From: Armatimonadota bacterium
GTDB lineage: Bacteria; Bacillota; Desulfotomaculia; Desulfotomaculales; Nap2-2B
Length of the DNA: 36,270 nucleotides
Direction of reading: 5' to 3'
Assembly (NCBI GenBank): GCA_023511535.1
Contig: JAIMBK010000002.1
Coordinates: 65,900-102,169 of the forward strand
This document shows positions 14,554-23,546 of the stretch, one piece after another; the first letter of the stretch is position 1; each line of letters begins with the position of its first letter. The notes under the pieces were generated by a model. The model was not told the DNA's origin and searched no databases. It saw nothing but the letters and a program-made list of their open reading frames with translations. A program made the position numbers and the translations under genes.

Positions 14554-15147
14554 TTACCGCCCCCGCAGGTGGTATATAAAACGCATCACCCTGTCCACCA
14601 AGATGGCCACGCTCATCCCGCAGGCGGTGGCAAAAATGGTTGTCCCTACGATGGCCGCAGGATCGGCTGAATTATGCATTAAGCGGATGCCGATGATGGT
14701 TGAGGGAATTAGGGTCAGGCAGGAGGTGTTCAGCGCCAGAAATGTGCACATGGCGTCCGTGGCCGTCTTCGGATCGCCGCGGTTGAGTTTTTGCAGCTCT
14801 TGCATGGCAATCAGCCCCATGGGGGTGGCGGCGTTGCCCAGACCCAGGATATTCGCACTCAAGTTCATGATCACGGCGCCCAAAGCCGGGTGCTCTTTCG
14901 GCACTCCGGGAAACAACAACCGGGTGAGCGGCCGCACCAGCCTGGCCAGGGCCCGCACCAGGCCGGCGGCTTCGGCCAGCCGCATAATCCCCAGCCAGAA
15001 GGCGATGATGGCGATCAGGTTCAGCGAGGTCTTCACTGCGTTATTAGCCCCTTCCAAAGCCGCCCTGGTGATTACTTCAATCCGCCCGTCGGCCCCGGCC
15101 ACCAGGATGCTGAAAACAATCATGCCCAGCCAGATGTAGTTGACCAC
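14554..15147 (-). CDS. spmA: Spore maturation protein SpmA
   Basis: A 197-residue membrane protein of the same family as SpmB and its usual partner. Motifs: MNLSANILGLGNAATPMGLIAMQEL and FLALNTSCLTLIPSTIIGIR. The start is the GTG at 15147 (VNYIWLGMIVFSI) behind AGAGGTG. A longer frame continues upstream but has no membrane pattern or ribosome site. The gap to spmB is 94 bases with no clear signal. It acts in the forespore envelope during core dehydration. Length is normal for the family. Confidence 0.93.
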   Translation of the reverse strand: MVNYIWLGMIVFSILVAGADGRIEVITRAALEGANNAVKTSLNLIAIIAFWLGIMRLAEAAGLVRALARLVRPLTRLLFPGVPKEHPALGAVIMNLSANILGLGNAATPMGLIAMQELQKLNRGDPKTATDAMCTFLALNTSCLTLIPSTIIGIRLMHNSADPAAIVGTTIFATACGMSVAILVDRVMRFIYHLRGR

Positions 15148-15329
15148 CTTGAAGCACCTCTTCTTTAAAAATTTCGGCCTTTCCCTCCGGAAAAAGGCTG
15201 TCTTTTTTAGTTTTATGAAAGAGGTGGACAAGATAGAACCGGGCACTGAATACGAACAAGAAAACAACTATTTAACCGGAGAATATTACAGAGGAAAAAA
15301 CCAGGGGCAGGAACCCGGAACCCGGAAAA

Positions 15330-16613
15330 TTATTTCAGGATCTTCTGCTTGAACACCCCTTTTAACCCTGCCCCGGCCACGCGGGCGTGGATCAATTCCA
15401 CGTCCGTGCTGTACAGCCCCCTTTCCTGCATCCGCTGGAAATAGACCGAGCCGGAAAAGGTATATTTCTTCTTCAACCCTTCCTCCGTTTTCATTTCGCG
15501 ATGCATAAAGGCGATGAGATCGCCGCTGCAGGTTTCTTCCGGCAGGACCAAAGGCTCTTTTCCGGCCAGGCGGCGGACGGCGTTGTGCCCGGCCAGAAAG
15601 CCGGTGATCATCGCTTCGGTGTGGCCTACCAGCAGGCCGGTTTTCTCCCCCGCGCAGAATAAATTTTCGATCCCCTCCACCCGCAGGGCGTCATCGCACG
15701 GCGCCATGGCCATAAAGCGGACGGAATTTCCCTTCCCGCCGGAATAGGGATCGGCAAAGCGCGCCTCCTCAAACCCCTTGATGGTGCGCAGGACCGCCAA
15801 AGGCATGTAAGGAGTCATTAGTTTCGCCTGACCGGTATCCAGCAAAATAAGATTCGCCGCAAACTCCGCCAGGTTGTACTGCTGGCAGGCTTTTCGGCTG
15901 AGGATCTCCTTCTTTTGCACCTCCGGGGGCAGCGGGATGACGAGCACCCCTTTTTCCTCCAGTTCGGCCACCAGCCACGGGGCCAGCGAACGCTTCTCCA
16001 GCTTGCAGGAACCGCTCAGCGCCTCGAACTGGGGGAAACCCTCCCCCGCCACGATTTCCGGCACGCCCGCCCTGGCCGTGATGCTTACCCGCGGGCCGAA
16101 GGTGGGGCAGCGCAAAATGCACATGGCACAGCCGAACCCGTAGCGCGTGCAGTTTTTGACCGGGCCGGCGGTGCCGGTGGCGTCAATAAAAACGTCTCCC
16201 GGGATATTCTTGCCCTGGGCGGTATAGACTTCGCTGATTTCCCCGCCCTTTTTCACCACGCCCACCGCGTGCGCCTGCAGGCGCACGTCCACGCCCAGCT
16301 GAAGCAGCGCCTTCCGGACGACGGGCTCGATTCTGGTGACGTCGTAAAGCGTGGCGTGATTGTGGCCGGGGAAATTTAAATTACGGTGCCGGGCCACCCT
16401 TTCCACCAGTTGAAAAAAATCGTCGCCGCCCATCGCTCGAAGTTCCTCGGCGGCCGTAAAGCGGCCGTTGTTGCGCATGATGCCGCCGACCAGCCCGGTG
16501 CCCAGGAGCAAATCCGTCTTTTCCAGCAAAATCACCTGCGCGCCCGCCAAAGCAGCGGAATAGGCGGCGGCGCAGCCGGCCCACCCTCCCCCTGCCACTA
16601 CCACCACTGCCAT
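15330..16613 (-). CDS. FAD-dependent oxidoreductase with Cys cluster
   Basis: A 427-residue flavoprotein. The N-terminus has the Rossmann motif AGGGWAGCAAAYSAALAGAQVILLEK, with the FAD-binding Glu. A second nucleotide motif, DVFIDATGTAG, lies near residue 143. A Cys group, GFGCAMCILRCPTFGP, near residues 161-176 suggests an iron-sulfur or redox-active site. The late motif ENLFCAGEKTGLLVGHTEAMITG is the usual FAD-binding end of the GidA/FAD_oxidored class. Substrate unknown. Start: ATG behind GGGAGGTAA. Upstream lies a TATAAT-like hexamer (16750-16755), but no -35 is convincing. Confidence 0.75.
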   Translation of the reverse strand: MAVVVVAGGGWAGCAAAYSAALAGAQVILLEKTDLLLGTGLVGGIMRNNGRFTAAEELRAMGGDDFFQLVERVARHRNLNFPGHNHATLYDVTRIEPVVRKALLQLGVDVRLQAHAVGVVKKGGEISEVYTAQGKNIPGDVFIDATGTAGPVKNCTRYGFGCAMCILRCPTFGPRVSITARAGVPEIVAGEGFPQFEALSGSCKLEKRSLAPWLVAELEEKGVLVIPLPPEVQKKEILSRKACQQYNLAEFAANLILLDTGQAKLMTPYMPLAVLRTIKGFEEARFADPYSGGKGNSVRFMAMAPCDDALRVEGIENLFCAGEKTGLLVGHTEAMITGFLAGHNAVRRLAGKEPLVLPEETCSGDLIAFMHREMKTEEGLKKKYTFSGSVYFQRMQERGLYSTDVELIHARVAGAGLKGVFKQKILK

Positions 16614-16952
16614 CGTACATTACCTCCCTGCCAGTCGCCGGTCGCTGGATTTTAAAGGCCGGTGGGAAAACAATAAAGGAAAGGTATTTTCAGCATTAAC
16701 GGAAGAAGAGCGCCCCTGGCAAGCTCCCGGGGAAAACTTTTTCTTGGTTATTATATTCTAATAGACAAAATCTGGTTGCCTTATTTTCAATTTAATCCGA
16801 ACCCCCTTGGATAATTTTGATCACAGCCACGGCAAAAATGCTGCCGTGTTATTTTCTGCAAATAAAAGGGCCGCGAGCCTGGCGTCTTGTTTTTTGCCGC
16901 TCGCGGCCCGAAATGCCCTGTTCGGGCGCCTGCACCTCCCCCAAAAAAATCT
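16614..16952. other. Intergenic region between the FAD oxidoreductase and gerW genes
   Basis: No gene. It contains the gerW terminator (16861-16909), a second short hairpin CACGGCA-N7-TGCCGTG (about 16823-16843) and the promoter region of the FAD oxidoreductase. Confidence 0.55.
16861..16909 (-). terminator. Strong terminator after the gerW homologue
   Basis: GGGCCGCGAGC (16868-16878) pairs perfectly over 11 bases with 16899-16909. Read on the minus strand the stem is followed by TTTTATTT. Confidence 0.85.
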
Positions 16953-17435
16953 TCAGGCCGGCGGCGCCTGGGGCGGCGCGCCCGCCGCCGGTGAGGCCGG
17001 CGCAAATTGCCGTTGCTGCTGCCGGTTGTCTTTTTTCCAAAGGGACTCAATCTTTTCCAGCACCTGGGGAGCCAGATCGATGAGCCGGTCGATGATGATG
17101 TTGTTGTCCACCGGCAAAAACCTGATCTGGCCGTGACCGACCACCAGAAATCCGACCGGCTGCACGGAAACGCCCGCCCCGCTCCCGCCGCCGAAGTAAG
17201 GGGTCTGGCCTTCTTCGCTTTTTATTTTTTCCGCCGGCCCAAACTCCCCGCCCCCGGCGCCAAAACCGCAGGACACCCGGGAAACCGGCATAATCACCGT
17301 ACCGTCGGGGGTTTCGACGGGGTCCCCCACCACCGTATTCACATCAACCATTTGTTTGATGGTCTCCATAGCCGTTTTCATCAAACTTTCAATCGGGTGC
17401 TGTTGCTGCTCCTGTTCCTGTTGCTCTCCGGGCAT
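16953..17435 (-). CDS. ytfJ: GerW / YtfJ family sporulation protein
   Basis: A protein of about 160 residues. The family core is IESLMKTAMETIKQMVDVNTVVGDPVETPDGTVIMPVSRVSCGFGAGGGEF, then a Gly-rich segment with FGGGSGAGVSVQPVGFLVV and a hydrophilic Pro/Ala/Gln tail. It is a cytosolic forespore protein needed for normal spore germination in Bacillus. The ATG at 17435 is preferred; a GTG 12 bases earlier abuts the ribosome site AGGGAG directly. A sigma-F/G-like promoter lies about 40 bases upstream, and a strong terminator follows. Confidence 0.92.
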   Translation of the reverse strand: MPGEQQEQEQQQHPIESLMKTAMETIKQMVDVNTVVGDPVETPDGTVIMPVSRVSCGFGAGGGEFGPAEKIKSEEGQTPYFGGGSGAGVSVQPVGFLVVGHGQIRFLPVDNNIIIDRLIDLAPQVLEKIESLWKKDNRQQQRQFAPASPAAGAPPQAPPA

Positions 17436-17476
17436 GCCGCCGCTCACTCCCTTTCGCGGATTACCGTTTTAAGGAT

Positions 17477-17505
17477 AATATGACCCGGGGGCAGAATAAT
17501 TATAC
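17477..17505 (-). promoter_or_regulatory. Forespore (sigma-F/sigma-G) type promoter of gerW
   Basis: On the minus strand, GTATA, exactly 15 bases, then GGTCATATT. This fits the forespore consensus GYATA-N15-GGNNANAMT except for one base. It ends about 42 bases before the gerW ATG. Confidence 0.65.
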
Positions 17506-17661
17506 AAAACAGGCACCAGACACCGGAAAACAAAAAAGTATCCACGCCACCCCGCCCTTTGCAAAGACGGCGAGCGCTTCCAGGGCCGCCAAACGCACTT
17601 TCTCCCGGGGGCTGCGGGAGTAGTGTTCCAGCATTCGTCTTTTATCGCACGAAAGGTTCAT
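17500..17661 (-). other. Possible 53-residue reading frame upstream of gerW
   Basis: An open frame on the gerW strand with coding-like composition (ends RLAALEALAVFAKGGVAWIL...). It lacks a ribosome site and its 3' end overlaps the gerW promoter. It may be a decayed gene. Family not recognised. Confidence 0.2.
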
Positions 17662-17989
17662 GTACTGACAAACCGGCAGACCCGGTTGAGCGCAATTTCC
17701 TCAAACCTTACAATAATGTCCCCGGTAACGCTTTTTCTTGACTACCTTTAATTACCTGTTAAGGCGCTTAAAGAAAGCGTTAATCCGGGGTTGGATCGGG
17801 ATGTTTTCGGATAACTCTGTTATAAATGGGGGGCAAGCAAAACACCTTTCCTTTCTGTAAATGGTAGTTTGCTAGCCCCACTATACCAGGAGGAGGGCGT
17901 TTTGCCTATTTATAAAAGATTCCAGCTTATCGCGGCGCACTAAAAAGATCAACTGCGAAAGTCAAGGTCAATTAATTCAGTTGGGTCAG

Positions 17990-19891
17990 TTATGAAGCAA
18001 TCTTCACTTTTTTTGCCGCCTGTAAATATTGAGGAATCAGGATCATGAGAAGGATAAGAATACCGATAGCATCTGTGTTATGAGACGGCATAAACAGCAA
18101 CCCGGCTGCCCCGGAAAGGGCGGTTATTTCCCACCACTTCAGCACCCGATAAAAATATCTTTCAAATATAGCAGACGTTACCACCAAGCCAATTCCACAT
18201 GAAATCCATTGGATAATCGTAGATATTGTAATTCCATCTAAACCCAACAGCGGCGTATAAACCATCAGAAAAGGAATAATATAGTAAGGTTTTCCCAGGA
18301 TTACAGATCTCCAGCCCGTCTTCATCGGGTCCGAACCGGCGATGCCAGCTGCGACAAACGCCCCCAGGCAAAAAGGAGGGGAAAATGAAGAATACTGGCT
18401 GAACCAGATCAGGATCAGGTGAGCCGTAAACAACGGAACACCCATCTCAATCAATGGGGCTACCGCCACGATGGAAATTAAAATGTAGGCTGCCGTTACT
18501 GTCATCCCCATTCCCAGTATATAGCAGGCGATAATCACCAGGATGAGGGCGATCAGCAGGTTTCCGCCCGCAAAGTGGACCACCCAGGACGAGAATAATA
18601 AAGGCGCGCCCGGAAGAAGAAGGGCGGCCAGCAATATACCCATCACTCCTGCTGTTGCGCCAACCATCAGGGAATCAACCGCCCCCTTGGACAAGGTATG
18701 AATAAAATCATTCAAGGAAAAACGGGTTTCCCTGCGGAAAAAGGCAACAACGACCGAAACGATCATCCCCAAGACGGCGGCCCGAAAAGGAGAAAAACCA
18801 CCGGCCAGAGCGGCAACCAGAGCAACGATGGGAAGCAAATAAATACTGTCTTTTTTGAGCGTTGTTGCAACAGAAGGAACGCTGCCTTTTTCAAGCGCTC
18901 TGATCTCCGGATTTTTTTTCGAATAAAAGTGCACCGAGGCGTAGATGGCAACATAAAGCAAAACGGCCGGGGCAGCTGACATCAAAGCGATATACGTATA
19001 CGGAATACCGGTAAAGGAAGCCATGAGAAAGGCGACCGCCCCCATTACAGGCGGCATTAAATGGCCTCCGATCGAAGATACCGTTTCGACCGCTCCTGCC
19101 ACATGACCCGGGAAACCCGTTTTTTTCATCAGCGGGATTGTAAAAGTACCTGTGATCGAGATATTTGCCGCCCCGGAACCAAGCACCATGCCGGCGAGTC
19201 CGCTGGATACAACCGAAGCCTTGGCCGCTCCGCCCCTGCTGCGGCCGAGAAGAGCCAACGCCAAATTTGTGAAGGCCTTGCCGGCTCCGCTTCTCTCCAG
19301 GAAAGCACCAAAAAGAATAAAAATCAGGACATAAACAGCGTAAGTGCGAGCAACTACTCCGTATACGCCTGTATTACCGTAAATCGTACCAATTATTCGC
19401 TCCAGAGGAAAGCCGCTATGGGAAATTACTCCCGGCAGGTAAGGCCCAATAATGTCGTAAGCAAAAAAAAGCATTGCCAAAACGGGTAAAATCCAGCCAA
19501 TTACCCGCCTGCAGGCTTCCAGGCTGGCAATCGTCAACATAAGCCCGAAAATAACTTCTTCCGTCTTAATATGGCCGGCCCTTAAAAGAAGTTCTTCATA
19601 GGAGGCAACGAAATAAATGGTGGGAATCAGGGTTAAAAGGATACATCCCAAGTCGAATGCCGACGGAAGGCTCCTGGGAGACGCCGCCCGGGCCGGATAG
19701 AATAAAAAGATAAAGGTCAGGGTTCCCCCTACATAGATAGCAAGGCTATAATGAAACGGTATAGCGACAATTGCGTTGCAAATAAAGAAAAGCGAGAACA
19801 AAGCGGTCAGAACAAGGACAACCCTTTTCATCCCGCCCTGGTAACTTCTACATTTTGTTTTTTGCTCTTGCTCACCAAAACCAGCGGCCAA
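17990..19891 (-). CDS. TRAP transporter fused permease, TAXI type (DctQ-DctM fusion)
   Basis: A membrane protein of about 633 residues and the 4TM/12TM fusion type. The first four or so helices correspond to DctQ (MKRVVLVLTALFSLFF ... to about residue 130) and the rest to DctM. Family motifs include GNTGVYGVVARTYAVYVLIFILFGAFLERSGAG, LAGMVLGSGAANISITGTFTIPLMKKTGF and SSFSPPFCLGAFVAAGIA. It takes up an organic anion using an ion gradient, together with the TAXI binding protein upstream. I choose TTG at 19891 behind AAAGGAG. A longer frame to 19984 runs through a hairpin and is unlikely to be translated. Confidence 0.88.
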   Translation of the reverse strand: MAAGFGEQEQKTKCRSYQGGMKRVVLVLTALFSLFFICNAIVAIPFHYSLAIYVGGTLTFIFLFYPARAASPRSLPSAFDLGCILLTLIPTIYFVASYEELLLRAGHIKTEEVIFGLMLTIASLEACRRVIGWILPVLAMLFFAYDIIGPYLPGVISHSGFPLERIIGTIYGNTGVYGVVARTYAVYVLIFILFGAFLERSGAGKAFTNLALALLGRSRGGAAKASVVSSGLAGMVLGSGAANISITGTFTIPLMKKTGFPGHVAGAVETVSSIGGHLMPPVMGAVAFLMASFTGIPYTYIALMSAAPAVLLYVAIYASVHFYSKKNPEIRALEKGSVPSVATTLKKDSIYLLPIVALVAALAGGFSPFRAAVLGMIVSVVVAFFRRETRFSLNDFIHTLSKGAVDSLMVGATAGVMGILLAALLLPGAPLLFSSWVVHFAGGNLLIALILVIIACYILGMGMTVTAAYILISIVAVAPLIEMGVPLFTAHLILIWFSQYSSFSPPFCLGAFVAAGIAGSDPMKTGWRSVILGKPYYIIPFLMVYTPLLGLDGITISTIIQWISCGIGLVVTSAIFERYFYRVLKWWEITALSGAAGLLFMPSHNTDAIGILILLMILIPQYLQAAKKVKIAS

Positions 19892-19950
19892 GTAACATAC
19901 TCCTTTCCAGTTGGTTTGCCAAATCACTTCCGTTGTAAACCGGACCTCAG

Positions 19951-19980
19951 TGGACGTGCTGCGCGAAAGCAGCACGTCCA
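19951..19980 (-). other. 12-bp hairpin between TAXI binding protein and permease
   Basis: TGGACGTGCTGC (19951-19962) pairs perfectly with 19969-19980 around a 6-base loop. There is no T-run, so it is not a full terminator. Such structures often protect the 3' end of binding-protein mRNA and lower permease expression. Confidence 0.7.
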
Positions 19981-20009
19981 CCAATAATTAATCCTCGTTC
20001 ACCTCGATT

Positions 20010-21068
20010 CTAAGGAACTAACGCACTGGGCACATTGACTCCCTTCTCCTTCCAGTAACGGACGGCGCCGGGATGCATTTTTATGCCTACGGGTTCCAGA
20101 GGCTCAAAACCGGGAAGTTTTTCAAACCCGCTTTTAATCCCATTTACGCTGTCAACTAAGAATTTTTGGCCGCTATCGCTTAACAAAGCGTTCATGACCT
20201 CATAGACAACTTCTTCCGGCACATTCTTGTTTGCAACTACGTAGGCTACATATCCACACGTTTCATAATCCCGCTCCGGTATTCCTTCTCCATAGGAATT
20301 TTTCGGAACAACCACTTTCATCAGTTCCGGGTGGGACTTTAAAACGTTGTTGCAAACGTCCTCTCCGAGTTCGATAAAGCGCAGCTTGCGCCCCACGACC
20401 GTCGCCGCTTCCTGGACGGCAGGGAAGGGAACAGGACCTGACGAAGTAAGGGCGTCAATGATGCCGTCCTGGAGTAAACGGACTCCTTCGCTCCAATCCT
20501 GACTGTCTTTTTTAACATTATCCCATATACCGGCGGCGCGCAGGGTTATTTCCGCATTGGTAATCGTCGCGCTGCCCGCCGGCCCGACGTTAACGTGCTT
20601 TCCTTTCAAATCTCCAAGGGTCCGGAGATCGGCGCGGTAAGTAACCCAATGTGTGGCGCCCACCCAGATCGGAAACAGCGCCTGGATATTTTGACAGGCT
20701 TTCTCTTCCTTGAAGGGGCCCGAAGAATGCAAGCTCTGGTAAAGCGTACTCGTTCCGGTAATTCCCAAATCCGCTTCGCCCTTCTCCACCAGGCGGAGAT
20801 TTTCCACGAAGCCCCCGGTGGTTTGGGCGGTTGCCATCAGATTGGGGATATTTGCCTTCCCCCTCAGATATTCCTCCATTGCCCCGCCTGCTAAATAAAG
20901 TGCTGATCCCATCCCTCCTGCGGCTATCTTCAATTGAGTCGTCTTCGCCGGGGTCTGGGAAGCGCCTCCCTTTTCGCCGGATGGTTCTGTTTTGGCCTGG
21001 CACCCGCAAATAAGAAAGGTCACCATCAGCAGACATAAGATAACCTTCAGAACGTCCCTTAGCCTCAC
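20010..21068 (-). CDS. TAXI family TRAP transporter solute-binding lipoprotein
   Basis: A 352-residue exported protein. The signal peptide (LKVILCLLMVTFLICGC) ends in a lipobox with Cys23, and a low-complexity linker follows. The TAXI family body has LKIAAGGMGSALYLAGGAMEEYLRG, ENLRLVEKGEADLGITGTSTLYQSLH, GKHVNVGPAGSATITNAEITLRAAGI and LQDGIIDALTSSGPVPFPAVQEAA. It captures a carboxylate outside the membrane for the fused permease encoded next. The start is a GTG behind AAGGAGG. It lies 128 bases after the acyl-CoA synthetase, same strand. Ligand unknown. Confidence 0.92.
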   Translation of the reverse strand: MRLRDVLKVILCLLMVTFLICGCQAKTEPSGEKGGASQTPAKTTQLKIAAGGMGSALYLAGGAMEEYLRGKANIPNLMATAQTTGGFVENLRLVEKGEADLGITGTSTLYQSLHSSGPFKEEKACQNIQALFPIWVGATHWVTYRADLRTLGDLKGKHVNVGPAGSATITNAEITLRAAGIWDNVKKDSQDWSEGVRLLQDGIIDALTSSGPVPFPAVQEAATVVGRKLRFIELGEDVCNNVLKSHPELMKVVVPKNSYGEGIPERDYETCGYVAYVVANKNVPEEVVYEVMNALLSDSGQKFLVDSVNGIKSGFEKLPGFEPLEPVGIKMHPGAVRYWKEKGVNVPSALVP

Positions 21069-21196
21069 TTTAAAAAACCTCCTTGTTATGATAGTAATTG
21101 GAACGTATGCTTAACCTTTGAGATCGATCCTTGAAAACTAAATAATGATCTGGTCATGATGATGATTCGTCGTCGCCGGGCATGTGATGTTCTCTT

Positions 21197-22693
21197 TCAA
21201 CACGTCTCAGGAATCTGTTTTTTAAGCTCTCGCTTTAAAACCTTGCCCGTTGAACTCTTAGGGATATCGCTTACCACGATATATTCCTTGGGCACCTTGA
21301 AGGGCGCCAGACAGGATTTTAAGAAAGACTTCAGTTCTTCAGGCGAAATCGAGCAGTCTTTTCTTGGTTTGATAAAAGCCGTTACCCGTTCACCCCACTC
21401 TCTGTCGGGAAATCCGACAACTGCGCACTCCTCCACCTCGGGCCTTGTATAGATCACCTCCTCAACTTCACGGGGGTAGACGTTTTCACCTCCGGTGATA
21501 ATGAGGTCTTTAATACGGTCCACGACGTATAAATAGCCGTTGCGATCAAAGAAACCAATGTCCCCGGAGCGGAGCCAGCCGCCTGCCCAGAAGGCGGAGC
21601 GGGTCTCCTCCTGGTTATTCAGGTAGGCTTTCATCACGTTCGGCCCCCTGATGCAGATCTCGCCTTCTTTTTCTTCTCCCAGGATATTTCCCGACGTATC
21701 CCTGATCTGGACTTCCACGCCGTGAACAACCTGCCCCACCGAGCCAACCACGTGCCGGTAATAATGGTTATAGGTGACGGGCATGGCTTCCGTCATCCCA
21801 TAGGATTCCGAAATGGTGATCCCTGTCCTTTCTTTCCACTGCTTGACGATCTCCATTGAGATACTGGCTGCCGCAGAAAAGCAATAGCGCACTTTTCCCA
21901 GTTTTTTTTCCAGGTCACCCACGGTCAGGAGGCGGACATAGATTGTGGGAACGGCAAAGAACTTCGTCACCCGCCCGGCCTCCATGGCCTCAAGCACACG
22001 TTCCATGTCGAAGGAGGGCAATAGCTCAAGACAGCCCCCACTCATAATCGTTGCGTTCATGATGTGGATCTGGCCGAAGACATGATTAAAAGGTAGAAAA
22101 CAGAGGGCGCGGTCGATCTCGGTCGAACGTTCATGGTAAGCAATGCTCCAACTGGAAAAGGTGATGTTTTCGTGGGTCAGCATAACCCCCTTCGGGACAC
22201 CTGTAGTGCCGCCGGTGTACAGGACTGCCGCAGTATCGGTCCGGTTTCGATTAAGTGCTTTTAAGGATCCCGATCCAGATTTTAGAAGAGTTTGCATGTC
22301 GAGGTCGCCGTCGGGGCAAATAATCTTTTCCAATCCCGCCGAATCCCTTAAGCGTTCGATATCTCCCAGCCTCACCGGGTCGGCGAAAATAATTTTCGGC
22401 TTAACATGATTGATGAGGTTTGCCAGTTCATCCCTGGTAAGAAGCGGGGATATGGTAACGGCAACCGCCCCCGCCTTCAACACGCCAAAGTAAAAGGCGA
22501 TCCAGTCCGCCGAGTTCGGGGCGCACAGGCCGACATAGTCACCCGGCTTTACACCCATTTTGATCAGGGATGTAGCAACCCTGCCGGCCCGGTCGTTAAG
22601 CTCTGCATAGGTTATCTCTACACCTTTCACACTTACCGCGGGGCGTTCAGGAAAGAAAAACGCAGACCTCTCCAGGTTATTGGCGAGATTCAT
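21197..22693 (-). CDS. Acyl-CoA synthetase (AMP-forming)
   Basis: A 498-residue ANL-superfamily ligase that adenylates a carboxylic acid and transfers it to CoA. Motifs in order: P-loop-like YTGGTTGVPKG (about residue 160), FLPFNHVFGQ, YGMTEAM (A5), SGDIGFFDRNGYLYVVDRIKDLIITGGENVYPREVE (A7-A8 hinge) and the catalytic Lys in SSTGKVLKRELK. The start is the ATG at 22693 behind GGAGGGATGAC. Substrate not predictable. Its position between two TRAP systems suggests it activates an imported acid. Confidence 0.93.
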   Translation of the reverse strand: MNLANNLERSAFFFPERPAVSVKGVEITYAELNDRAGRVATSLIKMGVKPGDYVGLCAPNSADWIAFYFGVLKAGAVAVTISPLLTRDELANLINHVKPKIIFADPVRLGDIERLRDSAGLEKIICPDGDLDMQTLLKSGSGSLKALNRNRTDTAAVLYTGGTTGVPKGVMLTHENITFSSWSIAYHERSTEIDRALCFLPFNHVFGQIHIMNATIMSGGCLELLPSFDMERVLEAMEAGRVTKFFAVPTIYVRLLTVGDLEKKLGKVRYCFSAAASISMEIVKQWKERTGITISESYGMTEAMPVTYNHYYRHVVGSVGQVVHGVEVQIRDTSGNILGEEKEGEICIRGPNVMKAYLNNQEETRSAFWAGGWLRSGDIGFFDRNGYLYVVDRIKDLIITGGENVYPREVEEVIYTRPEVEECAVVGFPDREWGERVTAFIKPRKDCSISPEELKSFLKSCLAPFKVPKEYIVVSDIPKSSTGKVLKRELKKQIPETC

Positions 22694-22754
22694 GTCATCC
22701 CTCCGATAAAATTCCTTCCGGCAAACCCTGGAAATGTATTTCCAATTCTCTACT

Positions 22755-23250
22755 TTAAAGCGTCCTTTTCCTGGCGGCGACAATTTCCGCCTTTTGGTCT
22801 AAAAAGTTTTTTGCATCGCCAAAAAATATGCACCCGGTAGGACAGACCGCGGCGCAGGCGGGGCCTTTGCCGTCCCTTTCCAGGCAAAGGTCACACTTTA
22901 CGGCCACCTCCTTCGCCTCGTCAAACTGCATGGCCCCGAACGGACAGGCCTCCACGCACTCCTTGCACCCGATGCAGCTTTCTTCTTTTGCAAGGACGAT
23001 ACCTTGTTCATTTCTATAGATGGCTTCGGCGGGACACGCCTTCCGGCAGGGGGCATCGGCACAGTGGTGACAGTAAAGGAGGAGAAAGTTCGGGCTTTTT
23101 TCTTGATCACCCTGATCAGCCTCGGCCCCACCCCGAGACCGTTCTCCTGTTTACGGGCCACCTCGCAGGAATGGCAACCACAGCATGGCCCGTAAGCTGA
23201 CTTTCTTCGTTGAGCGCCCGAAGGTGGCAGCAATCTAACCGCTGGGGCAC
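22755..23250 (-). pseudogene. Frameshifted 4Fe-4S ferredoxin-type electron transfer subunit (HycB/DmsB-like)
   Basis: From about 23100 down, one frame reads LLLYCHHCADAPCRKACPAEAIY, then CIGCKECVEACPFGAM, CDLC and CAAVCPTGCIFFGDAK, a normal poly-ferredoxin. Before that point the homologous sequence is in another frame: CCGCHSCEVARKQENGLGVGPRLIRVIKK, which fits the usual N-terminal cluster CxGCHSCEVACKQE. The shift falls in a run of A's near 23100. The fourth Cys of the first cluster is Arg. The best start, GTG at 23250 (MPQRL) behind GGAGGG, is in a third relation to these, so at least two frame disruptions are needed. Either a decayed gene or sequence errors. Confidence 0.7.
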
Positions 23251-23546
23251 GGCTTTATCCCTCCTCACTCCCGGCTTTCGCGCCGACAGCCCATGGTCCG
23301 CTTCGGACCCGGCACTCGCTCATCTGCTGCTCCTCAATGGGTTCCGAAGTCGATTTGAAAACTTCATTGGGGAAGAAGCAGAATTGCGTAAGCGAGGCCG
23401 GGTTGTGCTTCGCCTGGTGCTTACCGGTGCTGCGCAAGTCATTCGCCAAGGGACGACGCCATGCCCCGTCCACACTAAGCGGTTTCATTGAAAAGCTGCA
23501 ATCGTCTTCACATCTGGCAAACCTGGAGTCGATAAATGTTTCCCGG
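23251..23546. other. Region between ferredoxin remnant and dctP
   Basis: A minus-strand open frame (23255-23488) ends 5 bases before the ferredoxin start. Its protein resembles nothing I recognise and has no ribosome site. It could be the remnant of an upstream partner gene. Confidence 0.3.

Larger units (their letters stand above)
17436..17989. other. 0.55 kb gene-poor region with two hairpins
   Basis: It contains the gerW promoter, a possible short reading frame and two inverted repeats. One is CCCCGG + TAACGCTTT paired with the complementary stretch (17720-17790). The other is GGGGCAAGCAAA (17830-17841) with 17868-17879 (one mismatch). After the second, on the + strand, AGGAGGAG is followed by a 13-codon frame from TTG at about 17901. 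No full gene is seen. Confidence 0.5.

Noticed and set aside
21079-21120. TTGGAACGTATGCTT as a sigma-54 site
   Set aside because: GG and GC are 7 and not 10 bases apart, and it would face away from the TAXI gene.
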